Source: Borrelia maritima (GTDB taxonomy: Bacteria > Spirochaetota > Spirochaetia > Borreliales > Borreliaceae). From it: DNA of 52,594 nt. The DNA lies in contig NZ_CP044536.1 of assembly GCF_008931845.1 (NCBI RefSeq), positions 1 through 52,594 of the forward strand, given 5' to 3'. Both the position numbers and the translations under genes were made by a program. Shown here piece by piece: positions 36,043-44,367 of this stretch. Each line of letters starts with the position of its first letter. Positions within the stretch are counted from its first letter, which is position 1. The notes under the pieces are model-generated. The model was not told the DNA's origin. It ran no database searches and was given only the letters and a program-made list of their open reading frames with translations.

Positions 36043-36986
36043 TGTTTAAAAAAGATGTTAATATTCCAATACGATTTTAAGATTGAATTTTACAATGCAG
36101 TTGATTCTAAGAACAGCATTGGTGGTAGTCTTGCAGGCCTTAGGCCCAGAGTTGTTATTGTCACTCAAAATGGTGTACCCGATTTAAATATTTTTATTCA
36201 AAATACATATTCTGAGAATAATTTAATAGTTGATAAAAAGACTAAACTTCAAATTTTTAATGTACCTTTAAATTTTTCTGATTTTTTAAGACTGCAGATA
36301 TTGTAAAAATTTATTATAAGAAATTTGCAGATCAGCAAGATTACCAGTTTATTATGGCTGGGTATTTGGGAGCGCCTGTTGAAAAAATTGGTGGGGCTGA
36401 GAATTTTAGCTTTAAATGTGAATTGTATCTTTTGTCCAGGGCGACCTTTTTAGAGAGAAAATTTAAGTATAAAAATTTCAAAGACAGCACTATTTATGAT
36501 GCAATAAAATACGTGTTTAAAGACAAAGCAATATTTTGTATGGACGAACTTGAAAAAACAAAGGAGATCAAGGAAAGCTTTGCTTGCAATTCGCCAAAAG
36601 GATTAGTATAACACCTAAGACGACAAGGATACGTTGATTCTGTTGTTGTTGATATTGGCAATTCTGGGCAAGATGTTGATTCAAAATTTATTTTTATGAA
36701 TTTTGGTAAATTTGTTTCTGGTGAGTGCAAAAGGCTTGAAGATTATGGGCTTTTGTTTTTCCCGCAACAAGATTCAGGCAGTTTTGAGAGTTCCAGTTTA
36801 AGTTTGTACCAAGCGCAAGTGATGTTTACTCACAAAATTAGGATTGGAGACAATCTAAGTTTTAAAGACAGGCATGCGAATATTGTTGAGGGCAAGGTTA
36901 AAAACACTAGTGCTAGATTAAGCAGTACTAAAGAGTGTGTTTTAAATCTTGAGCTTTATTCTAAGGTTAAAAAGGATGTATTATGA
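36043..36986 (+). pseudogene. DUF693-type tail gene remnant
   Basis: GGGAG precedes a TTG at 36043; the recognisable protein frame begins about 36055 (FQYDFKIEFYNAVDSKNS), typical for cp32 DUF693. It stops at 36306 and shifts: KIYYKKFADQQDYQFIMAGY to 36611, then a last piece (GYVDSVVVDIGNSGQDVDSK to KVKKDVL) to 36986. Total about 310 codons, near full length. Its TGA overlaps the next ATG. Confidence 0.6.
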
Positions 36987-37589
36987 AAAATAATGATTTT
37001 TGTGTCGAGAAAGGCAGCCTAAAAGGGTTCTTCTGTTAGTGCTTTAAAGCAGTTTCTTTTTGAGAATGTTTTTATTTGCAGAATAGGCGTTGTTAAAAGT
37101 TTTGATTATGAAACTCAAACTGGCGTTGTTACTATTAAAGAATACGAAGGCCTAAATATTAGCACTAGAAATATATCTAACTTTAATTTTGATTTATCAG
37201 AAGAAGATGAAGTAGTTTTGTTTCAAAGTAATTTTAATATTTTCCAAGAAAGCGATAATAATCATTTTGACAAAAATTATTTTTACATTTTAAGCGTTCT
37301 TAATCCTAAGAAAATTGGCATTAAGCTTGATCAGTTTAAGGTAAGTGTAAAAGAATTTGATACACAAATTGAAAATATAAAATTTGAAGCTAATAAATTG
37401 ATTATTGATGTAGATAATATTGAAATTAAAGGCAATTTAAAGATTAATGGAATTAAATTTGAAAATCATACGCACAGCTCTGGTACTCTAACTTATGTTA
37501 ATAGTAGTGGTTTGCCAACAACTACAACCGGGAAACAGGTCCTTTTGCTTAAAGCACACAAAATTGCTTGTTGCTTGGTAAGTGCTTAA
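36983..37589 (+). pseudogene. DUF777-type baseplate-spike-like gene remnant
   Basis: The ATG at 36983 overlaps the DUF693 stop. A frameshift near 37022 moves into a long open frame (SVSALKQFLFENVFICRIGV ...) with the motif HTHSSGTLTYVNSSGLPTTT, characteristic of phage spike or gpV-like proteins. A further shift at the C-terminus (…TTTTGKQVLLLK instead of the usual TGKTG end) alters the last codons. It is the last cp32-type gene of the right block. Its cp32 neighbour, the gp25-like gene, is found at 5570. Confidence 0.65.
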
Positions 37590-37608
37590 GCATAAATTTG
37601 CCAAAGAT

Positions 37609-38814
37609 CTATTGATTAGAGTTTTCTACTAACAAGATCAAATTTATTACTTGGTTTGCAAATTCTTTTGTTGCAGCAATTATTTTGCTGATGTTGTTGG
37701 TTGTTAATTTAGATTCAACTTCTAGTTGTTCTTTTGTGTTTTTGTATTCATTTTTTACTTCGGTGAATTTTTCAGCTAAAACTTTATACTCTTGAGCTAC
37801 CAATTTGTTGTATAGCTTTTGGTTTGGGTGAAACTTTGATCCTAAGTCCCAGTTTATTTGACTGGAATTTTCTTTGTTTTGCCATTTCTTAGCAGCATCT
37901 ATTGTTTGCTTTATGGTTCTTTCTCCAAGGGGATCTTTAGTGTCTTCAAAAATAAGTTCGCTTTTTTTTAGCTCTTCGAGTAATTTATTTTTTATTGTTT
38001 CTATATTCTTGGTATTAGTATTGTTGAGATTGTTCTCAGTTGAGTTTTTTGCTTTGCTTCCGGGAGTTTTTTGATCTTTTGGTAGATTTTTCACCTCAAG
38101 ATTTTCAAGATCTCTAGATTTTTCTAAATTTTTTATTGCATTTATTGCTTTATTTAGAGATTCTCTAACTTCTTCTAGGTATTCTTTTGTTATTAAGTTG
38201 TCATTTTTTTCGAATTGATTTTGTGTGTAGTTTCTTGTATTTTTGTCTAAAACTTTATTTTCTTCTTTTTGATCAAAAATTTCGTCTTTGTCGTTATTAA
38301 TATTTTCTTTTTCGATTGGATTAAATATTGTTTGTCCGTCGGCGGTTCTTGAAATTTTAAATTCTATTGTAGTTGGATTTAAAGATTTTTTTTGTACATT
38401 TGTGCCCAATTCTTGTTCTGAGATTTCATCAGAAGCTCCAATTAGCAATAATTGCTCTTGTATTTTTGCAATTTCTTCTTCTGATTTTATCATATTTGCT
38501 TCTTCTAGTTCTTCTGGAAGTAATAAGTCTTTGTCTTCTTCAGATTTTAAATCAATCTCTTGTTTTTCAGGTTCAATTTTTTCAATTTCTAAAATAGGAG
38601 CAATATTTTGATTTTTGTTTACTTCATGCTCTTTTTTAAGACTAAGGTCTGATTCAAATTGTAAGCTGTTCTTAATAACTTCTGAAATATTTTTTAATTT
38701 ATCTTCGTTTAAGGCTTTGTTTTTGTCATTTGCGTTCATATTTGTGTTGCAGCTAATAACTAGCAGCAGTGCAAATGTCAAGATGTTTGGAGATTTTCTA
38801 AGCTTGCCTTTCAA
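37609..38814 (-). CDS. BBA57-like lipoprotein
   Basis: 401 residues using the TTG at 38814, nine bases after AAGGAG; a TTG 24 bases upstream would place the ribosome site inside the gene. Lipobox LVISC, Cys22. The N-terminal half is a long acidic low-complexity tether rich in Glu/Lys/Asn; the C-terminal part (about 270-400) is helical. BBA57 is an lp54 lipoprotein reported to be needed early in mammalian infection and known for late P66-independent immune effects in mice; the biochemical role is unknown. Its stop converges on the end of the phage block. Confidence 0.75.
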   Translation of the reverse strand: MKGKLRKSPNILTFALLLVISCNTNMNANDKNKALNEDKLKNISEVIKNSLQFESDLSLKKEHEVNKNQNIAPILEIEKIEPEKQEIDLKSEEDKDLLLPEELEEANMIKSEEEIAKIQEQLLLIGASDEISEQELGTNVQKKSLNPTTIEFKISRTADGQTIFNPIEKENINNDKDEIFDQKEENKVLDKNTRNYTQNQFEKNDNLITKEYLEEVRESLNKAINAIKNLEKSRDLENLEVKNLPKDQKTPGSKAKNSTENNLNNTNTKNIETIKNKLLEELKKSELIFEDTKDPLGERTIKQTIDAAKKWQNKENSSQINWDLGSKFHPNQKLYNKLVAQEYKVLAEKFTEVKNEYKNTKEQLEVESKLTTNNISKIIAATKEFANQVINLILLVENSNQ

Positions 38815-38897
38815 AGCCTTACGCTCCTTATAAAACAAGAATATTGAGAAACATTATACCACAATTTATTGGATTTTAATTTTGTTTTAAAATATAA

Positions 38898-38919
38898 AAA
38901 TCCCCTTTTAAGGGGATTT
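38898..38919 (-). terminator. Terminator upstream of bba57
   Basis: AAATCCCCTT and AAGGGGATTT form a hairpin, followed on the minus strand by TTTTTATATTTT. It probably stops transcripts coming from bba59 before the bba57 promoter. Confidence 0.65.
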
Positions 38920-39036
38920 AAGGGGGTATCATATATTTTATATTATTTTTTTAAATTTTTTATTCTTTATATTTGTAAAAATTAAAACTTAATGCTTTTT
39001 TGTGTTTTACCTTTAATTTGGCGCTGAAGCAGTGGC

Positions 39037-39237
39037 GCTGTTTTAATTTTTCTAACATCTCAGCACCATTCTTCTCTTTATATATCGATGCAAAGGAGTT
39101 GCTTTGTACTAAGTGTACAGCAGACTTTAAGTTTTTCAGGATTTACTAATAAAGGAGAACATCGGGTGAAAATCGATGTTCCTTTGAATATATTAATATA
39201 TTTAAATGTAAGCTTAAAAATTTTAAATACTAACTGA
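39037..39237 (+). other. Structured intergenic region with a 23-codon frame
   Basis: A fold-rich stretch of higher GC content. AAAGGAGAACATCG can pair with CGATGTTCCTTT (39151-39185) with a two-base bulge. A GTG at 39166, six to ten bases after AAAGGAG, opens 23 codons (MKIDVPLNILIYLNV...) ending TGA at 39235. The upstream stretch CTAAGTGTAC...AAAGGAG resembles the region at 14534-14558 before PF49, so this may be a remnant of a partition-type gene start. No firm identity. Confidence 0.3.
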
Positions 39238-39283
39238 TAAACTGTTTGCAAAAATGTTTAAAATATTGAAATGATTGATTATC

Positions 39284-39502
39284 TTACTCAGTATCTTCAT
39301 CTTCAATCTCTTCTTCTTCTGTTTCGAGATCTTCATCTTCATTTTCTTTTGTTGTAGGTTTTGAGCGTGAATTTTGTTTTTTTTCTTTTTGCAATTCTTT
39401 ATGCACATTGCCAAGAACAGAATCTATTAAAATTCCACGACCAATTGCGCTGCAAGACATTATCAATAATAAAAACGAAATAAACATTATTTTTTTAACC
39501 AT
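39284..39502 (-). CDS. BBA59-like small acidic lipoprotein
   Basis: 72 residues; AAAGGAATG precedes the ATG. Signal with LIMSC, Cys17. The C-terminus is extremely acidic (ENEDEDLETEEEEIEDEDTE). It matches the small lp54 lipoprotein BBA59. Function unknown. Downstream of P27 on the same strand with 134 bases between them, so it may have its own promoter. Confidence 0.7.
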   Translation of the reverse strand: MVKKIMFISFLLLIMSCSAIGRGILIDSVLGNVHKELQKEKKQNSRSKPTTKENEDEDLETEEEEIEDEDTE

Positions 39503-39635
39503 TTAATCATTCCTTTAACCTAAGCAATTTAGGTCTAATTATACATCATAAAAGCTTAATTATCAATTATAATATATTTAATATGTTATTGTTTTAAAGC
39601 TTAATGTATTTTATTTTTTTATATATTTGTGTTTT

Positions 39636-40475
39636 TTAGATATATCCATTTTTAATGACTGATTTTAGATAATTTAAGTTAGTTAGCATTTCTAAGATTA
39701 GGGCGAAATTTTTATTTAATCTAAAGACTTGATTGTGGGGTAGCAGGTCTAATTCTATGGTTTCTTGGCCAACAGATACTTTGTTGTAATCTATTGAATG
39801 GTAATCTTTATTGTTTTTTATTTGAAATCTATAGATAGGATTTAGGTATTGTTCGCGCACGCCATTTTTAATTATTTTTTTAAGATCCAGTAATGCGTAA
39901 TCTTTAGGTTTGTTGGTATCGTTTGGCGGGTTGAGCATGAGATTAATAATATTTTTATTGTTTTGGGTTTTAAGGTTTAAAACAAATAATAGATCTTGAT
40001 TTTGGAAAAAATTCTCAATATTTTCAATCTCTTGAAGATTTTTAAAGTTTAATTTTTTTGAAGTTTTAAAGTCTAGCAGTTTTTTATTTATTAAGATGCT
40101 CAAAGATTCTACTTTTCCTTGTGCAGGTAAGATTTTATCTTTTGCTTTTTGAAATTCATTTTCTCTTTTGATGCTAAAATCAAGACTGAATGTTTGAATT
40201 GGGTAGGCTTGTTTGTAGTAATAATGAGTGGTTGTTGGGACTTGATTTGATTGTCTTATTTCTACTTTTTGAATTGATACCACGGGTCCTATTTTTGCTG
40301 CAGGTTTTTGTTTTTTATTTTTTTTTGGATCTTTAATTGTTTGTTCTGGATTTTCTGGTTCTTTAATTTTTTGCGCCGGGGGCTTTGATTCTTTAGCTGT
40401 TTGCTCTCTATTTGGAAATAGATCACAGGATAAGATCAGAATTCCCAGTAGTGTTAAAATTGCCTTTTTGCCCAT
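39636..40475 (-). CDS. Surface lipoprotein P27 (BBA60-like)
   Basis: 279 residues; AAGGAGG lies five bases before ATG. Signal ends LILSC, Cys17. A Lys/Pro/Glu-rich tether (about 20-62) precedes a mixed alpha/beta domain (about 65-279). It matches P27 (BBA60), a surface-exposed lipoprotein. The domain is shared with the next gene upstream, BBA61, which has lost the lipid anchor. A TATAAT (minus strand, 40503-40508) lies 28 bases upstream of the start codon and is a likely -10. Confidence 0.8.
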   Translation of the reverse strand: MGKKAILTLLGILILSCDLFPNREQTAKESKPPAQKIKEPENPEQTIKDPKKNKKQKPAAKIGPVVSIQKVEIRQSNQVPTTTHYYYKQAYPIQTFSLDFSIKRENEFQKAKDKILPAQGKVESLSILINKKLLDFKTSKKLNFKNLQEIENIENFFQNQDLLFVLNLKTQNNKNIINLMLNPPNDTNKPKDYALLDLKKIIKNGVREQYLNPIYRFQIKNNKDYHSIDYNKVSVGQETIELDLLPHNQVFRLNKNFALILEMLTNLNYLKSVIKNGYI

Positions 40476-40572
40476 TTATTCCTCCTTATCCTATATATAC
40501 GTATTATACTATTAATGATTGTTAATAGCTTGTTTTAAGTTTTGCCAAATTGAGAATGTTTAAAAAAGCGAT

Positions 40573-40633
40573 TTCTTTTTGCAATCTTATTTTTGCAAAA
40601 AGAAGTTCTTTAATGCAATAAAAGAACTTCTTT
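40573..40633 (-). promoter_or_regulatory. Two overlapping, mutually exclusive hairpins upstream of P27
   Basis: Hairpin 1 pairs TTCTTTTTGCAA (40573-40584) with TTGCAAAAAGAA (40593-40604). Hairpin 2 pairs AAAGAAGTTCTTT (40599-40611) with AAAGAACTTCTTT (40621-40633). They share 40599-40604, so both cannot form fully at once. On the minus strand hairpin 1 is followed by GCTTTTTT. The layout is that of an attenuator, or simply of stacked terminators. Confidence 0.5.
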
Positions 40634-40760
40634 GGAGGTAGTTAAAAGTAGTATTATCCTATGTTGCTTTTGGTAAGCTAATGTTTTTATGCTTGTTTTT
40701 AGCTACTTTTAAAGTATAGCTCACATTTTAAAAGATGAATTTTCTTATTTATTTAAATAC

Positions 40761-40789
40761 AAAGAGGACTCACAGCGGAGAGCCTCTTT
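40761..40789 (-). terminator. Terminator of the BBA61-like gene
   Basis: AAAGAGG and CCTCTTT (40761-40767 and 40783-40789) flank a 15-base loop about 50 bases after the stop codon on the minus strand. Confidence 0.6.
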
Positions 40790-40837
40790 GAAACGTGTGT
40801 GGGAAGTGTTTAATAAATTATTTTTTATTTATTAAAA

Positions 40838-41461
40838 TTATTTGATAAATTCTTTTAATCTTGTGGCATTGGTTAATATTTGAAGTGTATCATAAATGTT
40901 TTGACTCATTTTAATGTAATATTTTTTATTAGAGTAAGGTGAATAGATAAGTTTAATCTTATTTAGGTTTTTTTGAAATTTGGTAAAATTTAAATACTTC
41001 CAACTGTGATTGGTTGATATGTAAAATGAGCTTCCAAATTCCAAATCACCGGATTTGTTTTTATTTAAGATTGCTTTATTTATACTTAATAAACTGTGGT
41101 AATGAAATAAGGGCATTACATTGATTTCTCTTTTATATTTGTCTTCAAAGTTTAAACAACATTTTATGTAATTATTCTCATAAAAATAAATAAAATCTTT
41201 ATGATTTTTTAATTTAAGCAAAGTTTTTAAACCTTTTTTATCCATATTGTTTTTGTGAGCCAAGATACTTATTGATTTTAGTTTGCCTTTTGTTAGTGTA
41301 ATTTTGTCGCATTGCTCTAAATATTGTGCTTCTGATTTTATTTCAATTGTTGCGTTTGAATCTATTTCGTAAGTTCTAATGTAAAATTGTGTAGAAAGAA
41401 TAGGGTTTAAAGGCTTTGTATATTTGCTTTTGTAAATCAGATTGTTTTTAAATGCATTCAT
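40838..41461 (-). CDS. BBA61-like protein, P27 paralogue without signal peptide
   Basis: 207 residues; ATG with a weak AAGAGAT upstream. No signal sequence or lipobox. Alignment by eye to P27: YKSKYTKPLNPILSTQFYIR against YYKQAYPIQTFSLDFSIKR, LTKGKLKSISIL against PAQGKVESLSIL, and the C-terminal L(T/E)xLTN motif. It is therefore a P27 paralogue that has lost, or never had, its export signal. Cytoplasmic by default. Function unknown. Confidence 0.7.
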   Translation of the reverse strand: MNAFKNNLIYKSKYTKPLNPILSTQFYIRTYEIDSNATIEIKSEAQYLEQCDKITLTKGKLKSISILAHKNNMDKKGLKTLLKLKNHKDFIYFYENNYIKCCLNFEDKYKREINVMPLFHYHSLLSINKAILNKNKSGDLEFGSSFYISTNHSWKYLNFTKFQKNLNKIKLIYSPYSNKKYYIKMSQNIYDTLQILTNATRLKEFIK

Positions 41462-41707
41462 ATTTATCTCTTGTAATATTAAAATTGTTTAAATTTTTTT
41501 TAAAAAAACTCAAAATTATGTACATATAAATATTAAATTATTCCTCAATCCAAATTTATTTACATACAATATCATTTTATATAGATTTTATCAATAGTTT
41601 ATAAATAATTTAATAATATTTTTATTTGAAATAAAAAACCAAATAATATTGATTTTTTTAAAATTATATTTTAATATAAAATAGATTCTAAACAAGGAGA
41701 ATTAATA

Positions 41708-41920
41708 ATGACAAAATTAATGTACGCTATATTTTTAAGCGCAATATTATTTGTTGCTTGTGAAACTACAAAAATTTCAGATGAAATGGAAAATACCATG
41801 AGTGATGATTTAAAAGTTACAGCTCCAATGACAGACAAGTCTATGATGAAGTCAGACAGAGAAAAACAACCAATGATGAAATCCAATAAACAGCCTATGA
41901 TGAAGCCAATGAAAAAGTAA
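41708..41920 (+). CDS. lp6.6: Lipoprotein Lp6.6 (BBA62)
   Basis: 70 residues; AAGGAG before ATG. Signal MTKLMYAIFLSAILFVAC with Cys18. The mature peptide is short, Met/Lys/Pro-rich, with three MMK-type blocks (PMMKSNKQPMMKPMKK). Lp6.6 is an abundant low-mass outer-membrane-associated lipoprotein found in protein complexes in the subsurface, expressed in ticks and down-regulated in mammals. It is the only plus-strand gene between P27 and the PFam54 array. Confidence 0.95.
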   Translation: MTKLMYAIFLSAILFVACETTKISDEMENTMSDDLKVTAPMTDKSMMKSDREKQPMMKSNKQPMMKPMKK

Positions 41921-42103
41921 TAAGATTTACTTTTAATTAATTTAGAATACAACACTAATAATTTTTTTAAAAAAACTTTTTTGATGAATTTTATTAAGAA
42001 AGTTTTTTGGTTGTTTGCGTTTTGATTAGGGTTGAATTTTAAGTTTTAATCAAGTGTAAAACCAGAAAATTAAATTTAATTAATATAAATTAAATAAAAA
42101 AAG

Positions 42104-42132
42104 GAAGAAGAGAAAAAGAGATTCTCTTCTTC
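42104..42132 (-). terminator. Terminator after the BBA64-like gene
   Basis: GAAGAAGAGAA pairs exactly with TTCTCTTCTTC around seven bases, 23 bases beyond the stop. Confidence 0.85.
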
Positions 42133-42154
42133 TCTTTGAATTGAAAAATCAATC

Positions 42155-43174
42155 TTACTGAATTGGGGCAAGAATATTGGTAGTTGTATTTATTAAAGTT
42201 AAAATTGTGTTTTGAATATCTGCAAATTGTTCTCTTGAATTTTTTAATCTTAATGCGTCATTTAATTTTGGATTATCAGTTTGTAATTCAAGATTAGTAT
42301 TGTATTCATTAATAAAGTCATCTGTGTCTTTTAGCCATTTCTCTTTAAATGTTATAAGTTTGTTAAAGTCATAGTAGAGAGTTTTCAAATTGGGTTTGTT
42401 TAGATATTGTAGTTTGTTTTTTACATCTAATATTTTTAAGCTGATTTCTTCTATTGCTAATTGAATGCTAAATCCTCTGTTTATAAGGGTTTCTTTAACT
42501 AAGCTTCGGTAGTTTGAATCTTTGCTTAGTTTTGATAAAATTTTTCCAAGATTTAAAATTACCCCTTCGTTGAAGTTTAATGATGTGTAAAGCATTCTTC
42601 TTTCGTTTAAGTATTCGTTATCATCAAAATTTGCTGTTGCGCTTGCATTGAAAAATATTTTACTAAATATTTCTGCCTTCATTCCAAATTGGTCATTAGG
42701 TTCGCCCTTGTTAGAATCTATTTCACTTATTTGTTTAATATCTTCAGATCTGTCTAATATTTTTTGTAGTAATTCTTTAACCTCGGGATCTGTTATTTGC
42801 TTTTTAGTATTAGCATTAGCACCGGCATTAGCAGGGGAATTAGCACTGGCATTAGCATTATTAATACTGGGATTGGCAGTATTTGGTCGTTGTAAGGCTG
42901 CTAAATTTGGTTTATTTTTAATGTTTCCAGCTAAGATTTTTGGTGGATTTTTTAAAACGTTAATAGCGTTAAGCAGATTGTCTATTGATTCTTTATCGTT
43001 TTGAGACCCTTTGTTAGCGCCCAATAAGTTATTTCCATTTTTGCTTATTTTTGTCTTTGCTTTTTTCCCCTTATTGTTGTCATTATCTTTAGAGATGTCT
43101 AACGAGCAAGAAAGCAAAATTAGCATAGTTAATATATGCAATAAAAATATTGCATTTAATTTATTTTTTTTCAA
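42155..43174 (-). CDS. PFam54 lipoprotein BBA64-like (P35)
   Basis: 339 residues from the TTG at 43174, chosen because GAAGGG precedes it, as in the neighbouring paralogues; an upstream in-frame TTG (43189) overlaps that site. Lipobox LLLSC, Cys23. A long Asn/Ala/Lys tether (about 25-140, with NANASANSPANAGANANT) is followed by the PFam54 helical domain (DQFGMKAEIF ... LYTSLNFNEGVILNLGKIL). BBA64 is a mammal-induced surface lipoprotein reported to be needed for tick-bite transmission. It is the first array member from the left, with its own terminator. Confidence 0.82.
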   Translation of the reverse strand: MKKNKLNAIFLLHILTMLILLSCSLDISKDNDNNKGKKAKTKISKNGNNLLGANKGSQNDKESIDNLLNAINVLKNPPKILAGNIKNKPNLAALQRPNTANPSINNANASANSPANAGANANTKKQITDPEVKELLQKILDRSEDIKQISEIDSNKGEPNDQFGMKAEIFSKIFFNASATANFDDNEYLNERRMLYTSLNFNEGVILNLGKILSKLSKDSNYRSLVKETLINRGFSIQLAIEEISLKILDVKNKLQYLNKPNLKTLYYDFNKLITFKEKWLKDTDDFINEYNTNLELQTDNPKLNDALRLKNSREQFADIQNTILTLINTTTNILAPIQ

Positions 43175-43284
43175 AATGTTACCCTTCAATAAAAATTTTA
43201 AGTAATAATTATTAATTAATAATTTTAATTACCCACTTAATAACTTTAATTCAAAATTGTTATTGTACAAAAAAAATCGAAAAA

Positions 43285-43306
43285 AAAGAGAGCACGAGCT
43301 CTCTTT
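43285..43306 (-). terminator. Terminator after the BBA65-like gene
   Basis: AAAGAGAGC and GCTCTCTTT with a four-base loop, 31 bases beyond the stop. Confidence 0.85.
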
Positions 43307-43336
43307 AGGTTCAAGGTTTTATTTTTTGAAAATTTT

Positions 43337-44197
43337 TTAATTATTATTATTTTTAAATAATGTGTCTAAGTAAATTAATGCTTGCTCGGATTTCAAGCAA
43401 ATAGAAATCATTTTGTCTTTGTAAAGCTGATCAATGTGCTCTGTTAGCTTTTCTGTATTGTTTTGTAGTTCCAAGGTGGCGTTTGAACTTTTAATCAATG
43501 TTTTTATTGTACTAAGCCATTCTTTTTTTATTTCGATTAAATCAATAATTATATTGTAAATTTCTTCTAAAGTTTTTTGATTAAAATTATTTGCTTTTAG
43601 CTTTTCCATGTTAATTGCCAAATCTTCAAGCGCAACTTCAAATCTTTGTTGAATTTGTATTCCCCCTGATATTTTTTTTATTGAATCGTGGGTTTTTGAA
43701 TTCTTGTAAAGTTTGTTTACAATCTCTGCTAAATTGAAAATATCAGTAGTGTTGTAACCTAGTGATGAGTAAAATTGTCTTCTCATTTTTTGAGATTCGG
43801 TTAGGCTTGAGTTCATTTTTTCTCTAAGCTTTTCCCCATTTGTAGAGTCAATTTTGTAAACATTAATTAGTTCAAACATGCTATTTTTTAGTCCAAATTG
43901 ACTAGAAATTTCTGTTTGAAGTTTTTCTTTTTTAATTATTGTCATTTCTCTTGCCAGGATTTCAAAAAGTTTGTCAATTAGATTTGTTTCTTTTTTCTCA
44001 GTAACTTTTAAGTCTTTTGCTAATTTTTGATGTTCTTGTTCTTTTGTGTTTTTTTGAGAATTTGATTGATTAGATTCATTGTGTTTTGTTTCTGTAAAAC
44101 TTGCTACTTTGTTTTTAACATCTTCGTAGTTTAGCTTACAAGAGAACAATATTATTATCTCCAATGTTATAAATGTTAATAATTTTGTCTTATTCAA
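43337..44197 (-). CDS. PFam54 lipoprotein BBA65-like
   Basis: 286 residues from a TTG with AAAGGA upstream. Lipobox ILFSC, Cys20. A short Lys/Asn/Glu tether, then the PFam54 domain with QFGLKNSMFELINVY and RRQFYSSLGYNTTDIFNLAEI. Function unknown. Like the other members it has its own 5' region with poly-T and its own terminator, so each gene appears separately transcribed. Confidence 0.8.
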   Translation of the reverse strand: MNKTKLLTFITLEIIILFSCKLNYEDVKNKVASFTETKHNESNQSNSQKNTKEQEHQKLAKDLKVTEKKETNLIDKLFEILAREMTIIKKEKLQTEISSQFGLKNSMFELINVYKIDSTNGEKLREKMNSSLTESQKMRRQFYSSLGYNTTDIFNLAEIVNKLYKNSKTHDSIKKISGGIQIQQRFEVALEDLAINMEKLKANNFNQKTLEEIYNIIIDLIEIKKEWLSTIKTLIKSSNATLELQNNTEKLTEHIDQLYKDKMISICLKSEQALIYLDTLFKNNNN

Positions 44198-44291
44198 AAT
44201 TTAATCCTTTAATAAAAATTTTAAGTAATTTTAATTATTTTAAATTAATACTTAATGATTTAAATTTAGTTCAAATTTGAAATTGAACAAT

Positions 44292-44327
44292 AAAAAAAAA
44301 GAAGAGAACTGTTCTCTTCTTTTTTTA
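44292..44327 (-). terminator. Terminator after the BBA66-like gene
   Basis: A run of A then GAAGAGAAC is reverse-complemented by GTTCTCTTC and a run of T around one base. The working loop must be larger, but the stem is strong. Confidence 0.85.
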
Positions 44328-44367
44328 AAATCATTGTTAAATAGTTTATTTTCGTTTTTTAAATAAA

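Noticed and set aside
18635..37589. Insertion sequence or transposase
   Set aside because: No transposase domain or terminal inverted repeats with target duplication were recognised; the broken genes are explained as prophage remnants.
38288..38611. Ser/Phe-rich plus-strand frame opposite bba57
   Set aside because: Shadow of the acidic tether of the lipoprotein gene, no start signals.
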